Part shown: positions 1-7,103 of the stretch, one piece after another
Numbering within the stretch: the first letter of the stretch is position 1
Layout: every line of letters starts with the position of its first letter
Made by a program: the position numbers and the translations under genes
Notes under the pieces: generated by a model
The model's input: only the letters and a program-made list of their open reading frames with translations
The model's database searches: none
What the model was told of the DNA's origin: nothing
Origin: Deltaproteobacteria bacterium
GTDB lineage: Bacteria; Desulfobacterota; DSM-4660; Desulfatiglandales; B25-G16
Length of the DNA: 46,156 nt
Reading direction: 5' to 3'
NCBI GenBank assembly: GCA_020351915.1
Contig: CP070673.1
Coordinates: 3,705,816 to 3,751,971 of the forward strand

Positions 1-204
1 ACCGGTCAGTATGAAGACCTGGTCCAGGCAGGGATCATCGATCCCACCAAGGTGGTACGCTTTGCCCTTCAGAATGCTGCTTCAGTGGCTGCCCTCATGC
101 TCACCACTGAGGCATTGGTAGCTGAGAAGCCGAAGGAGGAACCTCCAATGCCGCCAATGCCGCCTGGAGGTGGATATGGCGGTGGCATGGGTGGAATGAT
201 GTAA
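1..204 (+). CDS. groEL: Chaperonin GroEL, C-terminal fragment (cut by window edge)
   Basis: Only the last 67 residues lie in the window; the gene begins upstream. The reading frame opens at base 1 with [20 protein letters not shown] and ends in the Gly/Met-rich tail [12 protein letters not shown], which is diagnostic of bacterial GroEL. The segment [14 protein letters not shown] is the conserved C-terminal part of the equatorial domain. GroEL forms the double-ring ATP-driven folding chamber in the cytoplasm. A strong hairpin terminator follows 34 bases after the stop, so this is the end of its transcription unit (presumably groES-groEL). Confidence 0.96.
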   Translation, partial: TGQYEDLVQAGIIDPTKVVRFALQNAASVAALMLTTEALVAEKPKEEPPMPPMPPGGGYGGGMGGMM

Positions 205-238
205 CAACCACAGACCATATTGATATTTATTAAATTTG

Positions 239-270
239 TGGCGACCAAATTTCTTTGGTCGCCATTTTTT
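239..270 (+). terminator. Rho-independent terminator after groEL
   Basis: An 11-bp perfect stem (TGGCGACCAAA / TTTGGTCGCCA, 239-249 with 254-264) with a 4-nt loop is followed at once by six T residues (265-270). It lies just downstream of the groEL stop codon and upstream of comF, so it separates the two units. Confidence 0.93.
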
Positions 271-308
271 ATATTCAAACAGAGGCCTAATAGTCTATAA
301 TAAAATTG

Positions 309-1046
309 ATGAGGTTCCTTTCACAGCTAATCGACATTATCTATCCTCCACGGTGCCATTTCTGCGGTCGCTTTTTTTCCCCGCATGAAGATCGTCCGCC
401 ACCCAAACATTTATGCAGTGATTGTCGAGCTGACCTTTCTCCTGTCACTCACCCCATGTGCACCATCTGCGGCCTCCCGTTCGCTCCCTTAACTGGGCAA
501 AATCACCTGTGCGAGAATTGTCTTCGCAAAACCCCATGGTTTGATCTTGTCAGAGCGCCTTATCTATACACCGGCCGGCTTATGGAAACCATACACAGGT
601 TCAAATATAAGTCGGAAACTCATCTCATTTCCTCACTTGGGCCGCTGCTGTCCACTTTTACGCGAGAATGGATACCTGATTCGAGGGATTCCCTGACCAT
701 TTCCGTACCTCTTCACAGGCGGCGATTACGGGCAAGAGGTTTCAACCAAAGTCTTCTGTTGGCGAGAGTGATCTCCTCAGACCTTGGAACTCGCTTAGAC
801 TACCAGTCCTTTATAAGAAGGGGACATACGAGAGCACAGACAGGTCTCAGCAAAGAAGAACGGAGAAAGAACGTAAAAGATGCCTTTTCCGTGATGAATC
901 CTGAAATCATAGAGGATAAAGAGATACTGTTGGTTGATGACGTCTTTACCACGGGGCACACCTTGAACGAATGTGCCAAGACTCTGAAAAGATCCGGGGC
1001 TAGAGCTGTGATTTGTCTAACGCTGGCCAGGGTTACAGTCGATTGA
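309..1046 (+). CDS. comF: ComF family phosphoribosyltransferase-like protein
   Basis: A 245-residue cytoplasmic protein. The N-terminal quarter has the paired zinc-finger-like cysteines typical of ComF (CHFCG near residue 15, CSDC, CTICG, CENC). The C-terminal half is a type I phosphoribosyltransferase fold with the PRPP-binding loop ILLVDDVFTTGHT near residue 205. ComF proteins are linked to natural competence and late DNA-uptake steps in some bacteria. In Desulfobacterota the gene is usually solitary and its substrate is unknown. A TTG codon at 306 directly precedes the ATG at 309; neither has a clear Shine-Dalgarno sequence, so I used the ATG. It stands alone, with repeat-filled DNA downstream. 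Confidence 0.88.
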   Translation: MRFLSQLIDIIYPPRCHFCGRFFSPHEDRPPPKHLCSDCRADLSPVTHPMCTICGLPFAPLTGQNHLCENCLRKTPWFDLVRAPYLYTGRLMETIHRFKYKSETHLISSLGPLLSTFTREWIPDSRDSLTISVPLHRRRLRARGFNQSLLLARVISSDLGTRLDYQSFIRRGHTRAQTGLSKEERRKNVKDAFSVMNPEIIEDKEILLVDDVFTTGHTLNECAKTLKRSGARAVICLTLARVTVD

Positions 1047-1094
1047 ACGACCAGTCAACAAAAATGAGTTACTACTGAGAGCATCAAATAGTTT

Positions 1095-1404
1095 AGTATC
1101 GTTCAAAGGTGTTTACTCAATGGTATATTGGTTACAGAACGTGTCCATAATTACCTCTATGAGGTCATGCCCATTTTCTCAAGGCGCTATCTATAAGCCT
1201 CAAGGGATGTGGTCACATATGTGGGGTTTAGATGAACCAGGTAAAGAATCCCAGGGCTTCATAGGTGTAAACCCCACATATGTGACCACTGCAAGATCCA
1301 GTGGAATTTTTTTTGAGATATCGCCTTTCAAAAACAGCTATGACCTCCTTTAGAACGTGAGCGATTACTCACTATGCTTCATACCAACACTTTTGAACGA
1401 TACC
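1095..1404 (+). mobile_element. MITE copy 1, 310 bp, with terminal inverted repeats and 8-bp target duplication
   Basis: The left end (GTATCGTTCAAAGGTGTT at 1096) and right end (AACACTTTTGAACGATAC, 1386-1403) are inverted repeats. The element lies between two identical 8-bp direct repeats AATAGTTT (1087-1094 and 1405-1412), the expected target duplication. The whole element is an imperfect palindrome: outer arms GAGGTCATGCCC...TTTTCTCAAGGCG face GAGGTCATAGCTG...TTTTTGAAAGGCG in reverse. The centre holds a perfect 22-bp stem (1209-1230 with 1268-1289) around a 37-nt loop. It has no transposase, so it must be mobilised in trans. A 77-codon open frame inside is not supported as coding: compared with copy 4, the differences do not concentrate at third codon positions. 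Confidence 0.88.
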
Positions 1405-1424
1405 AATAGTTTGCGATGTCGCGA

Positions 1425-1466
1425 TGGTCATGAGGTCTTTTCTGGTGAGAAAAGACCTCATGACCA
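1425..1466. repeat. Perfect 19-bp hairpin beside MITE copy 1
   Basis: TGGTCATGAGGTCTTTTCT (1425-1443), loop GGTG, then its exact complement (1448-1466). It lies just outside the right target duplication of MITE copy 1. No T-run follows on either strand, so it is not a standard intrinsic terminator. It may be a second small palindromic element; part of it (GGTCATGAGGT) resembles the arm of the adjacent MITE. The rest of 1467-1598 shows no gene. Confidence 0.75.
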
Positions 1467-1598
1467 CCCTGGAACCATCTCGGTTATGTCCAGTGCAAAC
1501 AATGAAATGCTCTGCTTAGTAACGTATCGAAGATCCTAAAAAAAAGTTGCAATCACTATAACCAACTGTTAACGTATCAGCGATTAAAATCCCTGTGG

Positions 1599-2561
1599 GT
1601 GGCAATGGTTGAACAAGGGCTAATAAAAAAATCAGCAGCAGAAAACCATATATTTGCCATTGGTGGAGGAAAAGGAGGAACAGGCAAGAGTCTGATTGCC
1701 GCAAGCATAGGGATCTGTTTGGCCGATAGAGGAAGTGAGGTTCTCCTGATAGATGCTGATTTAGGAACTGCCAATCTCCATACCTTTTTTGGCCTAGAGC
1801 CTCCAAAAATAGGCCTATCCGACTTTGTTACCAGGAAAAAACCAACTATTGCTGGTGTTGTGATCAAGACAGGGGTAAATAATCTCAAACTCATTTCTGG
1901 TGCCAAAGATATGATAGGGATTGCCAATCTCTCCTATGGCCAAAAGGCAAAGGTTCTGAATAATATCAAGAGGCTTAAGTATAAGTACATTTTGATAGAT
2001 CTGGGTCCTGGTACCACCTTCAATATCCTCGATTTTTTTTTGATTTCCCACTGCGGTATCCTTATCACATCACCTGAACCAACGTCCATTGAGAATACGT
2101 ACCGTTTTGTTAAGAGTCTCCTTTTTCGCTATTTAAGAAAAACGGTCAACCAAAAATTGGTGAAATCCCTTATAGATAGAGGGGTCAGGCAGACGAGCGG
2201 ACAGAAATTCGACTCAATTTTTGATCTCCTAGAGGCCATTGAACAAATCGAACCGAATCTTGGATATACCATAGCAAGTTATCTCTCAACCTTAGATATT
2301 AAATTAATCATAAACGAGGTAAGAACGGATAGAGACAGAGCCATAGGTGAAAAGATGGCTCTCGTAGCCAGGAAATACTTTGGAATTCGAATTGATTTCT
2401 TGGGAAGTGTCAGCCATGATGCCAATATTAGGAAAGGGTTGCTCCAAATGAAACCCCTCATGGCGTATTTTCCCCATTCTAAGGCATTTAAGGAAATTGA
2501 TGAAATCAGTCAAAAGATAACACCTGCATACCAATTGGACCTGGGTTTCTCCTTTGATTAA
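1599..2561 (+). CDS. MinD/ParA-family P-loop ATPase, FlhG/FleN-like
   Basis: A 320-residue deviant Walker A ATPase. Near residue 22 it reads GGGKGGTGKS, with the signature lysine early in the loop. The switch segment VLLIDADLGTANLHTFFG and the Walker B-like ILIDLGPGTT are those of the FlhG/MinD/Mrp superfamily. No C-terminal membrane-targeting amphipathic helix of the MinD type is evident. The first codon could be GTG (1599) or the in-frame ATG at 1605. It is followed 28 bases later by a J-like/RodZ-HTH protein, a pairing that suggests a role in positioning or assembling a surface structure (inference). No flagellar genes are in view, so a flagellar function should not be assumed. Confidence 0.8.
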   Translation: MAMVEQGLIKKSAAENHIFAIGGGKGGTGKSLIAASIGICLADRGSEVLLIDADLGTANLHTFFGLEPPKIGLSDFVTRKKPTIAGVVIKTGVNNLKLISGAKDMIGIANLSYGQKAKVLNNIKRLKYKYILIDLGPGTTFNILDFFLISHCGILITSPEPTSIENTYRFVKSLLFRYLRKTVNQKLVKSLIDRGVRQTSGQKFDSIFDLLEAIEQIEPNLGYTIASYLSTLDIKLIINEVRTDRDRAIGEKMALVARKYFGIRIDFLGSVSHDANIRKGLLQMKPLMAYFPHSKAFKEIDEISQKITPAYQLDLGFSFD

Positions 2562-2589
2562 CTGTTTTGACCTCAAGCTCCGGTGATTA

Positions 2590-3255
2590 ATGATTAAGCG
2601 ACTGGCTGAGCAAAATTATTATAACTTACTCGGTGTTTCTCCCAAGGCCTCCTTTGAGGAAGTTCAATCTGCATATGATGAAGCTGTGAGCATTTACTCA
2701 AACGATTCGATTCCTACGTATTCACTCTTCACACAAGAGGAAAGGAAACAAATCCTGGCCCGTCTGGTTGACGCTTATAAGATTCTGACCAACAGCCAGC
2801 TTAGAAAAGAATACAATCAGATTCTAATGGAAAAGGGGGAGCTTTCTCCTCAAGAAATCGGGTTTTCATCATCGGAAGAAACCGCTGTGCCCAAGGGGAA
2901 ACTGAAAGAGGTAAGCGTTGAAAGCCTTATCCAGGAAGAAAGATCAGAAGATCTGAACCAAGCCTATGACAGTACCCTCGATCTCTTCAACGGGTATACA
3001 TCCGTAACTGGCAAAAACATTAAGATGGTGAGACTAGCCAGAGAGATGACTCTGGAAGAGGTATACCGAAAGACAAATATACCAAAGCAGACATTAGAAG
3101 ATATTGAGGAGGAACATTTCGAAAAACTCCCTGCCCTTGTGTACTTAAAAGGATTCTTAAAGGCATTCGCTGACGCCCTTGCGGTTAACCAGGCTCAAAT
3201 GGTAGACGGGTATGTGAAAAGGTTTCTCGAATGGAAGACTACCGGTCAAAAATAA
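2590..3255 (+). CDS. Degenerate J-domain plus RodZ-type helix-turn-helix protein
   Basis: 221 residues, soluble. Residues about 8-78 align with a DnaJ J-domain (NYYNLLGVSPKASFEEVQ ... DAYKILTNSQLRKEYN), but the HPD tripeptide that activates Hsp70 is replaced by SND, so DnaK stimulation is unlikely. Residues about 140-215 form a RodZ/HTH_25 helix-turn-helix (MVRLAREMTLEEVYRKT, then LPALVYLKGFLKAFADAL). There is no transmembrane helix, unlike true RodZ. It sits between the MinD-like ATPase and the heptose adenylyltransferase, whose start codon lies inside this gene (25-bp overlap), so the three are probably co-transcribed and translationally coupled. A scaffold or adaptor role is inference. Confidence 0.78.
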   Translation: MIKRLAEQNYYNLLGVSPKASFEEVQSAYDEAVSIYSNDSIPTYSLFTQEERKQILARLVDAYKILTNSQLRKEYNQILMEKGELSPQEIGFSSSEETAVPKGKLKEVSVESLIQEERSEDLNQAYDSTLDLFNGYTSVTGKNIKMVRLAREMTLEEVYRKTNIPKQTLEDIEEEHFEKLPALVYLKGFLKAFADALAVNQAQMVDGYVKRFLEWKTTGQK

Positions 3256-3731
3256 AAGATCAACCGGCAATGCAAGAAGCAGCAGAAAAGGCTAAGGGGG
3301 AAGGTAAAAAGGTGGTTTTTACCAATGGCTGTTTTGACATCCTTCACCTGGGTCATATCCGCTATCTTTCTGAAGCCAAGAAATGCGGAGACTGCCTCAT
3401 AGTTGGCGTAAACAGTGACAGGTCTATGAGAGCCATTAAGGGAGAAGATCGACCAGTGATTCCTGAGCAAGCGAGGGCAGAATTGCTTGCCGCACTCTGT
3501 TTTGTTGATGGTGTGGTAATCTTTGATGAGGAAGACCCCCTGGCCTTAATCCAATGTCTCCAACCTCAGGTTTTGGTTAAAGGTGAAGACTGGGTGGAAG
3601 ATGAAATCGTTGGCGCCGACCTCGTCAAAAAAGCAGGAGGTGAGGTCAGGCGAATACCCCTTGTTCCTCATGCTTCTACATCGGATATAGTTCAGAGGAT
3701 TGTGGATCTTTACTCTGGGAAAAATAACTGA
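3231..3731 (+). CDS. rfaE2: D-glycero-beta-D-manno-heptose 1-phosphate adenylyltransferase
   Basis: 166 residues, corresponding to the C-terminal (adenylyltransferase) half of E. coli HldE, here free-standing. The nucleotidyltransferase fold is clear: FTNGCFDILHLGHIRYL carries the HxGH motif, followed by LIVGVNSDRSMRAIKG and the C-terminal HASTSDIVQRI. It makes ADP-heptose from heptose-1-phosphate and ATP for the lipopolysaccharide inner core, which agrees with a Gram-negative envelope. Two starts are possible: ATG 3231, overlapping the previous gene by 25 bp, or ATG 3270, just after that gene's stop. The partner kinase (HldE1/RfaE1) is not in the window. Confidence 0.92.
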   Translation: MEDYRSKIKDQPAMQEAAEKAKGEGKKVVFTNGCFDILHLGHIRYLSEAKKCGDCLIVGVNSDRSMRAIKGEDRPVIPEQARAELLAALCFVDGVVIFDEEDPLALIQCLQPQVLVKGEDWVEDEIVGADLVKKAGGEVRRIPLVPHASTSDIVQRIVDLYSGKNN

Positions 3732-3779
3732 GCAAAAATGCTTTCTTTTTTGGGGTGGAGCATGTTAGGTTTTATATAT

Positions 3780-3856
3780 GCGCCCATAGCTCAGTTGGAT
3801 AGAGTAACGGACTACGAATCCGTAGGTCGCAGGTTCGAATCCTGCTGGGCGCACCA
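3780..3856 (+). tRNA. tRNA-Arg (ACG)
   Basis: A complete 77-nt cloverleaf. The acceptor stem GCGCCCA (3780-3786) pairs with TGGGCGC (3846-3852), followed by A and an encoded CCA. The D arm AGCTCAGTTGGATAGAGT, anticodon stem-loop GGACTACGAATCC (anticodon ACG) and T arm AGGTTCGAATCCT are all present. The ACG anticodon would be edited to ICG by TadA. Confidence 0.97.
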
Positions 3857-3873
3857 GTAATAAAACCACCGTT

Positions 3874-3911
3874 ACAAGCCCCCCAAAGCCTGAGACCTTT
3901 GGGGGGCTTGT
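3874..3911 (+). terminator. Strong GC-rich hairpin after tRNA-Arg, probable terminator
   Basis: A perfect 15-bp stem (ACAAGCCCCCCAAAG, 3874-3888, with 3897-3911) around an 8-nt loop lies 17 bases after the tRNA and before parS-parA. A short T-tract (ACTTTTTTGG) begins only about eight bases after the stem, so it is a good but not ideal intrinsic terminator. Confidence 0.7.
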
Positions 3912-3942
3912 CAGTGAACTTTTTTGGAGATGCACCTGGAAA

Positions 3943-3958
3943 TGTTTCACGTGAAACA
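3943..3958. promoter_or_regulatory. parS: parS centromere site
   Basis: TGTTTCACGTGAAACA is a perfect 16-bp palindrome identical to the canonical bacterial chromosomal parS sequence bound by ParB. It lies 53 bases upstream of parA. Chromosomal parS sites cluster around the replication origin, so this part of the window is probably origin-proximal. Confidence 0.95.
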
Positions 3959-4011
3959 ATTATTGCTCATGGTAATGAGCTGGCAGCACTTAAGAAAGAT
4001 TCTTTTGATCT

Positions 4012-4794
4012 ATGGGATCAGTAATATCCATTGTTAACCAGAAGGGAGGAGTTGGCAAGACAACAACAGCAGTTAATTTATCTGCTTCTGTGGCTACCGC
4101 TGAAAAAAGGTGCCTCTTAGTGGATTGCGATCCCCAGGGAAATGCTACCACTGCTCTCGGGGTAAACCCAGTAGACCTAAAACCAAGCCTTTACGATCTG
4201 ATATTGGGTGAACATAGCGGGAACCAGGTGATTCTCGATACACACATTCCTCTGCTGAAGCTTATTGGAGCCAATCCTGATCTATTTGGAGCAGAGGTGG
4301 AGATCTTTTCTATGAAGAACAAAGAGTATCTCTTGCACGGTATCTTGAGTGACCTCAGGGATCAATATGACTATATATTTATCGACTGCCCTCCTTCCCT
4401 CGGATTTCTCACACTGAATGCCTTGACTGCCGCTGATTTCTTTCTCGTACCCCTTCAGTGTGAATATTTCGCCATGGAAGGATTAACCCAGTTACTCAAT
4501 ACGGTCCGGCTGGTGAAAAAAACGCTTAATCCGTCATTGATAATGCTCGGCATTCTGTTAACAATGTTTGACAGACGTAACAATCTATCACACCAGGTTA
4601 CCGATGAGGTACGTCAACATTTCAAAGGCTTTGTTTTTCGAACCGTTATTCCCCGCAATGTCACTCTGAGTGAAGCATCAAGCTACGGAAAGCCGATCAT
4701 TCTATATGATATTCGATCAAAAGGGGCCCAGAGCTATTTGGAACTCGCAAGGGAATTAATCATAAAAGGAGAAGGTAAAGGTGGCCAAACGTAA
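4012..4794 (+). CDS. parA: Chromosome-partitioning ATPase ParA (Soj)
   Basis: 260 residues. The deviant Walker A (NQKGGVGKTTTAVNL) starts near residue 9, DCDPQGNATTALG near residue 39 and the Walker B-like FIDCPPSLGFL near residue 123. The lack of an N-terminal HTH extension places it with chromosomal Soj-type ParA rather than plasmid type Ia ParA. It drives segregation of ParB-parS complexes through ATP-dependent binding to nucleoid DNA. parB overlaps its 3' end by 14 bp and parS lies just upstream, so the complete partition cassette is present. No classic Shine-Dalgarno sequence precedes the ATG. Confidence 0.97.
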   Translation: MGSVISIVNQKGGVGKTTTAVNLSASVATAEKRCLLVDCDPQGNATTALGVNPVDLKPSLYDLILGEHSGNQVILDTHIPLLKLIGANPDLFGAEVEIFSMKNKEYLLHGILSDLRDQYDYIFIDCPPSLGFLTLNALTAADFFLVPLQCEYFAMEGLTQLLNTVRLVKKTLNPSLIMLGILLTMFDRRNNLSHQVTDEVRQHFKGFVFRTVIPRNVTLSEASSYGKPIILYDIRSKGAQSYLELARELIIKGEGKGGQT

Positions 4795-5623
4795 GGCTCT
4801 CGGAAGAGGATTGTCAGCTCTATTTCCAGAAACAGTTATCTCAGAAGATGATAGGGGTTTCTTCTACTGTCCCATTGCGTCCATTTCTCCCAATCCGCAT
4901 CAAGCCAGACAGCAATTCAGCGAATCTGAATTGACCGAACTAGCCAATTCGATCAAGGAAAAAGGTGTTATCCAACCCATACTAGTCAGCCAGACAAAGG
5001 ATGGGTTCCAACTGATCGCAGGTGAGCGGCGCTGGCGTGCAGCCCAAAAGGCAGGACTCGACAAGATACCCGCATGGATAAGGGACGTCTCTCCTTCAGA
5101 GGCCTTGGAATTAGCCCTGACCGAAAATATTCAAAGGCAAGATCTGAACCCTATCGAGGAGGCATTTGCTTACCAGGAGCTCGTGCACAGGTTCGACCTC
5201 ACCCAGGAGGCACTTTCAAAAAGGATAGGAAAAAATCGGTCGACAATTGCCAATTTTTTAAGGCTCCTGAAACTCCCCGCTGTGATTCAGCAGGATCTTA
5301 TAGATGGCCGCTTGACTACCGGCCATGCAAGGGTTTTGGTGAGCATTGATTCTCCAGCAGCCCAACGGGTGATGAGGGACCTCATCGTCAAGAACTCCCT
5401 CTCTGTTCGCCAGACAGAGGCCTTGAGGAAAAAGGCTGGAGCTCCCAAAAAATCAAAGGGCCTCAAAAATGAAATAGATACCTACCTGGAATCTTTGGCC
5501 AAAGATCTCCAAGACTCCTTGGGAACCAAGGTAGCGATAAAAAGGAAGGGTAAAAGAGGTAAGATCATTATCGAATTTTACTCCGATGAGGATCTGGGCC
5601 GCTTGGTTGATCGGTTAAGATAG
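4781..5623 (+). CDS. parB: Chromosome-partitioning protein ParB (Spo0J)
   Basis: 280 residues from a GTG start inside the end of parA. The N-terminal KALGRGLSALFPE box interacts with ParA. The CTP-binding/ParB nuclease-like domain shows ISPNPHQARQQF and the LIAGERRWRAAQKAG arginine patch near residues 72-90, and ENIQRQDLNPIEEA follows. A helix-turn-helix (LTQEALSKRIGKNRSTIANF) occupies about residues 134-160. The C-terminal dimerisation segment ends in ALGRLVDRL-like sequence (DLGRLVDRLR). It loads at parS and spreads. Its last 46 bases overlap the convergent plsY. Confidence 0.97.
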   Translation: MAKRKALGRGLSALFPETVISEDDRGFFYCPIASISPNPHQARQQFSESELTELANSIKEKGVIQPILVSQTKDGFQLIAGERRWRAAQKAGLDKIPAWIRDVSPSEALELALTENIQRQDLNPIEEAFAYQELVHRFDLTQEALSKRIGKNRSTIANFLRLLKLPAVIQQDLIDGRLTTGHARVLVSIDSPAAQRVMRDLIVKNSLSVRQTEALRKKAGAPKKSKGLKNEIDTYLESLAKDLQDSLGTKVAIKRKGKRGKIIIEFYSDEDLGRLVDRLR

Positions 5624-6231
5624 CCTCCTTTGTGCCACTTTCTTTCATTTCCTCGGAGCAACCTCTGAATATTTCCTCTATGACGGAATGTGATTAACAG
5701 AGACATGATGAGTGAAAGGAGAATCAAAAAGGTTGAATGACCCACAATATACAACCAGAGCGGTACGGTAAGGGCTGCCAGTATTGACCCCAAGGAGACA
5801 TAACCCCAAAGAGTGACTACCACAACAAATATTATTCCTGAGAACAAACATGAAATTGGGGAAAGAGCCAAAAGGATCCCCAGACCGGTGGCTATTCCCT
5901 TCCCGCCCTTGAAGCGATTGTATATGGGGTATTGGTGTCCTAACAAGGCCAATACACCAACAATTCCCGCGAGACCCTCGGTCGTCTCCGTTGATGACCC
6001 GAACATATACTGGGCTAACGCCACAGGAATGTACCCCTTCAAGGCATCGGCCACAAGGGTAATCACCCCCCATTTGAGACCAACCTCGCGAGCAACGTTT
6101 GTAGCCCCAATGTTTCCACTGCCCACTTTGGTGATATCCAATCGTATCACCGCTCGACTAATTATGACACCAAAGGGAATTGAACCGAGGAGATATGCGC
6201 CTATCAAGAGGATTATGATAACCGTCCACAT
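5578..6231 (-). CDS. plsY: Glycerol-3-phosphate acyltransferase PlsY
   Basis: 217 residues. An integral inner-membrane enzyme that acylates glycerol-3-phosphate from acyl-phosphate, the first step of phospholipid synthesis with PlsX. Conserved PlsY motifs are visible: GSIPFGVIISR near residue 16, GSGNIGATNVAR near residue 38 and the catalytic/acyl-phosphate loop RFKGGKGIATGLGILLAL near residue 107. About five hydrophobic spans are present. The hydrophilic C-terminal tail (residues 190-217) reads into the end of parB on the other strand, so the two genes are tail-to-tail and overlapping. Confidence 0.95.
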   Translation of the reverse strand: MWTVIIILLIGAYLLGSIPFGVIISRAVIRLDITKVGSGNIGATNVAREVGLKWGVITLVADALKGYIPVALAQYMFGSSTETTEGLAGIVGVLALLGHQYPIYNRFKGGKGIATGLGILLALSPISCLFSGIIFVVVVTLWGYVSLGSILAALTVPLWLYIVGHSTFLILLSLIMSLLITFRHRGNIQRLLRGNERKWHKGGYLNRSTKRPRSSSE

Positions 6232-6369
6232 GCCCCTTAATTCCTGGCAAGGATAGAAAAAACACTTTTTAAATCGGGAGATCCTGTTATATAGTTATCA
6301 ACAGTCTTGGATTCTCCCGTGTTTTTAGTACAATAATCGCGTTTTGCCAATGTTGCAATCCAAATATTT

Positions 6370-6501
6370 CGTATCGTTCAGAAATATTGGCGGTCATTCT
6401 CGTCCAAAATAGACTACTGATGTAAATAAAACAGCCATGACCAATTATAGAACGTGAACGAGTACGCAGTATGGTTCATACCAACACTTTTGAACGATAC
6501 C
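6370..6501 (+). mobile_element. MITE copy 2, 132 bp, internally deleted
   Basis: The ends match copy 1: GTATCGTTCAGAAATATTGG at 6371 and CATACCAACACTTTTGAACG near 6478-6497. The right 75 bases (AACAGCCATGACC ... ATAGAACGTGAACGAGTACGC) align with the right arm of copy 1, but the central hairpin and left arm are missing. The flanks AAATATTT (6362-6369) and AAATAGTC (6502-6509) agree at 6 of 8 positions, a decayed 8-bp target duplication. The element occupies much of the 295-bp gap between plsY and the DUF3842 gene and may carry that gene's upstream signals. Confidence 0.82.
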
Positions 6502-6526
6502 AAATAGTCATATAAAGGGGGCTTCT

Positions 6527-6946
6527 TTGAGCTTACTAATGGTTATGGACGGGCAGGGGGGTGGAATAGGAAGGGCTATCATAAAGAGACTAAGAGATGC
6601 ATTTGGCGATGAAATAGAAATACTTGCCTTAGGCACTAACTCGGTAGCTACCTCTCAGATGATGAAGGCGGGCGCGAATCGAGGAGCTACCGGTGTAAAT
6701 GCAATAGTAAGAATGGCTCCTGAGGTTGATATCATAATTGGCCCCTTGGCTATAACCATGGCAAACGCCATGATGGGAGAAGTAACAGCACAGATGGCCG
6801 AAGCCATATCATCAAGCAGGGCTCTAAAGATATTAATCCCCTTGACCCAGGAGCGGGTCAAGATAACAGGGGTATCGGCTGCACCCCTCCCTCACCTTAT
6901 CGATCAAGTTCTTGAAATCATCAAAGGAGGAGAAAAGAATGTGTGA
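6527..6946 (+). CDS. DUF3842 family protein
   Basis: 139 residues from a TTG start with an AAAGGGGG ribosome-binding site about six bases upstream. The N-terminus MVMDGQGGGIGRAIIKRL resembles a dinucleotide-binding Gly-rich turn, followed by ILALGTNSVATSQMMKAGA and IIIGPLAITMANAMMGEVT, the recognisable DUF3842 core. The biochemical function is unknown. The family is commonly followed by a small CooT-type nickel-binding protein gene, and here the remains of one begin inside the last codons of this gene (6939). The original pair was probably a translationally coupled operon. Confidence 0.85.
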   Translation: MSLLMVMDGQGGGIGRAIIKRLRDAFGDEIEILALGTNSVATSQMMKAGANRGATGVNAIVRMAPEVDIIIGPLAITMANAMMGEVTAQMAEAISSSRALKILIPLTQERVKITGVSAAPLPHLIDQVLEIIKGGEKNV

Positions 6947-7060
6947 GGCGACACGATTACTATCATAAACCTCTTTGGAGACCAGAGAATCCTTGAGGCT
7001 CAGATAAAGATGATCTCCTTTGTGGACAACAAAATAGTTCTGGAGAAAGACACCAAATAG
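6939..7060 (+). pseudogene. CooT-family nickel-binding protein remnant
   Basis: ATG at 6939, after an AAAGGAGGAG ribosome-binding site, opens MCEATRLLS and hits TAA at 6966. In another frame, 6968-7060 reads NLFGDQRILEAQIKMISFVD and then NKIVLEKDTK, stop. Together these match the start (MCEA...) and the end (..LFGE..I.A.I....VDHKI.LE) of CooT-like proteins of about 60-66 residues. About 20 central codons are deleted and the frame is shifted. The Cys2 metal ligand of the family is present in the first fragment. Non-functional in this state unless a sequencing error is involved. Confidence 0.72.
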
Positions 7061-7103
7061 CCTCTGACGAGGTCCTTTCGGCAGGGGAAATCTCGCTCAA
7101 GTG

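Noticed and set aside
5813-6256. 147-codon forward frame opposite plsY
   Set aside because: Antisense shadow of a clear PlsY gene with conserved motifs.
6294-6302. TTATCAACA as a DnaA box and possible origin
   Set aside because: A single imperfect 9-mer without a cluster or an AT-rich unwinding region.
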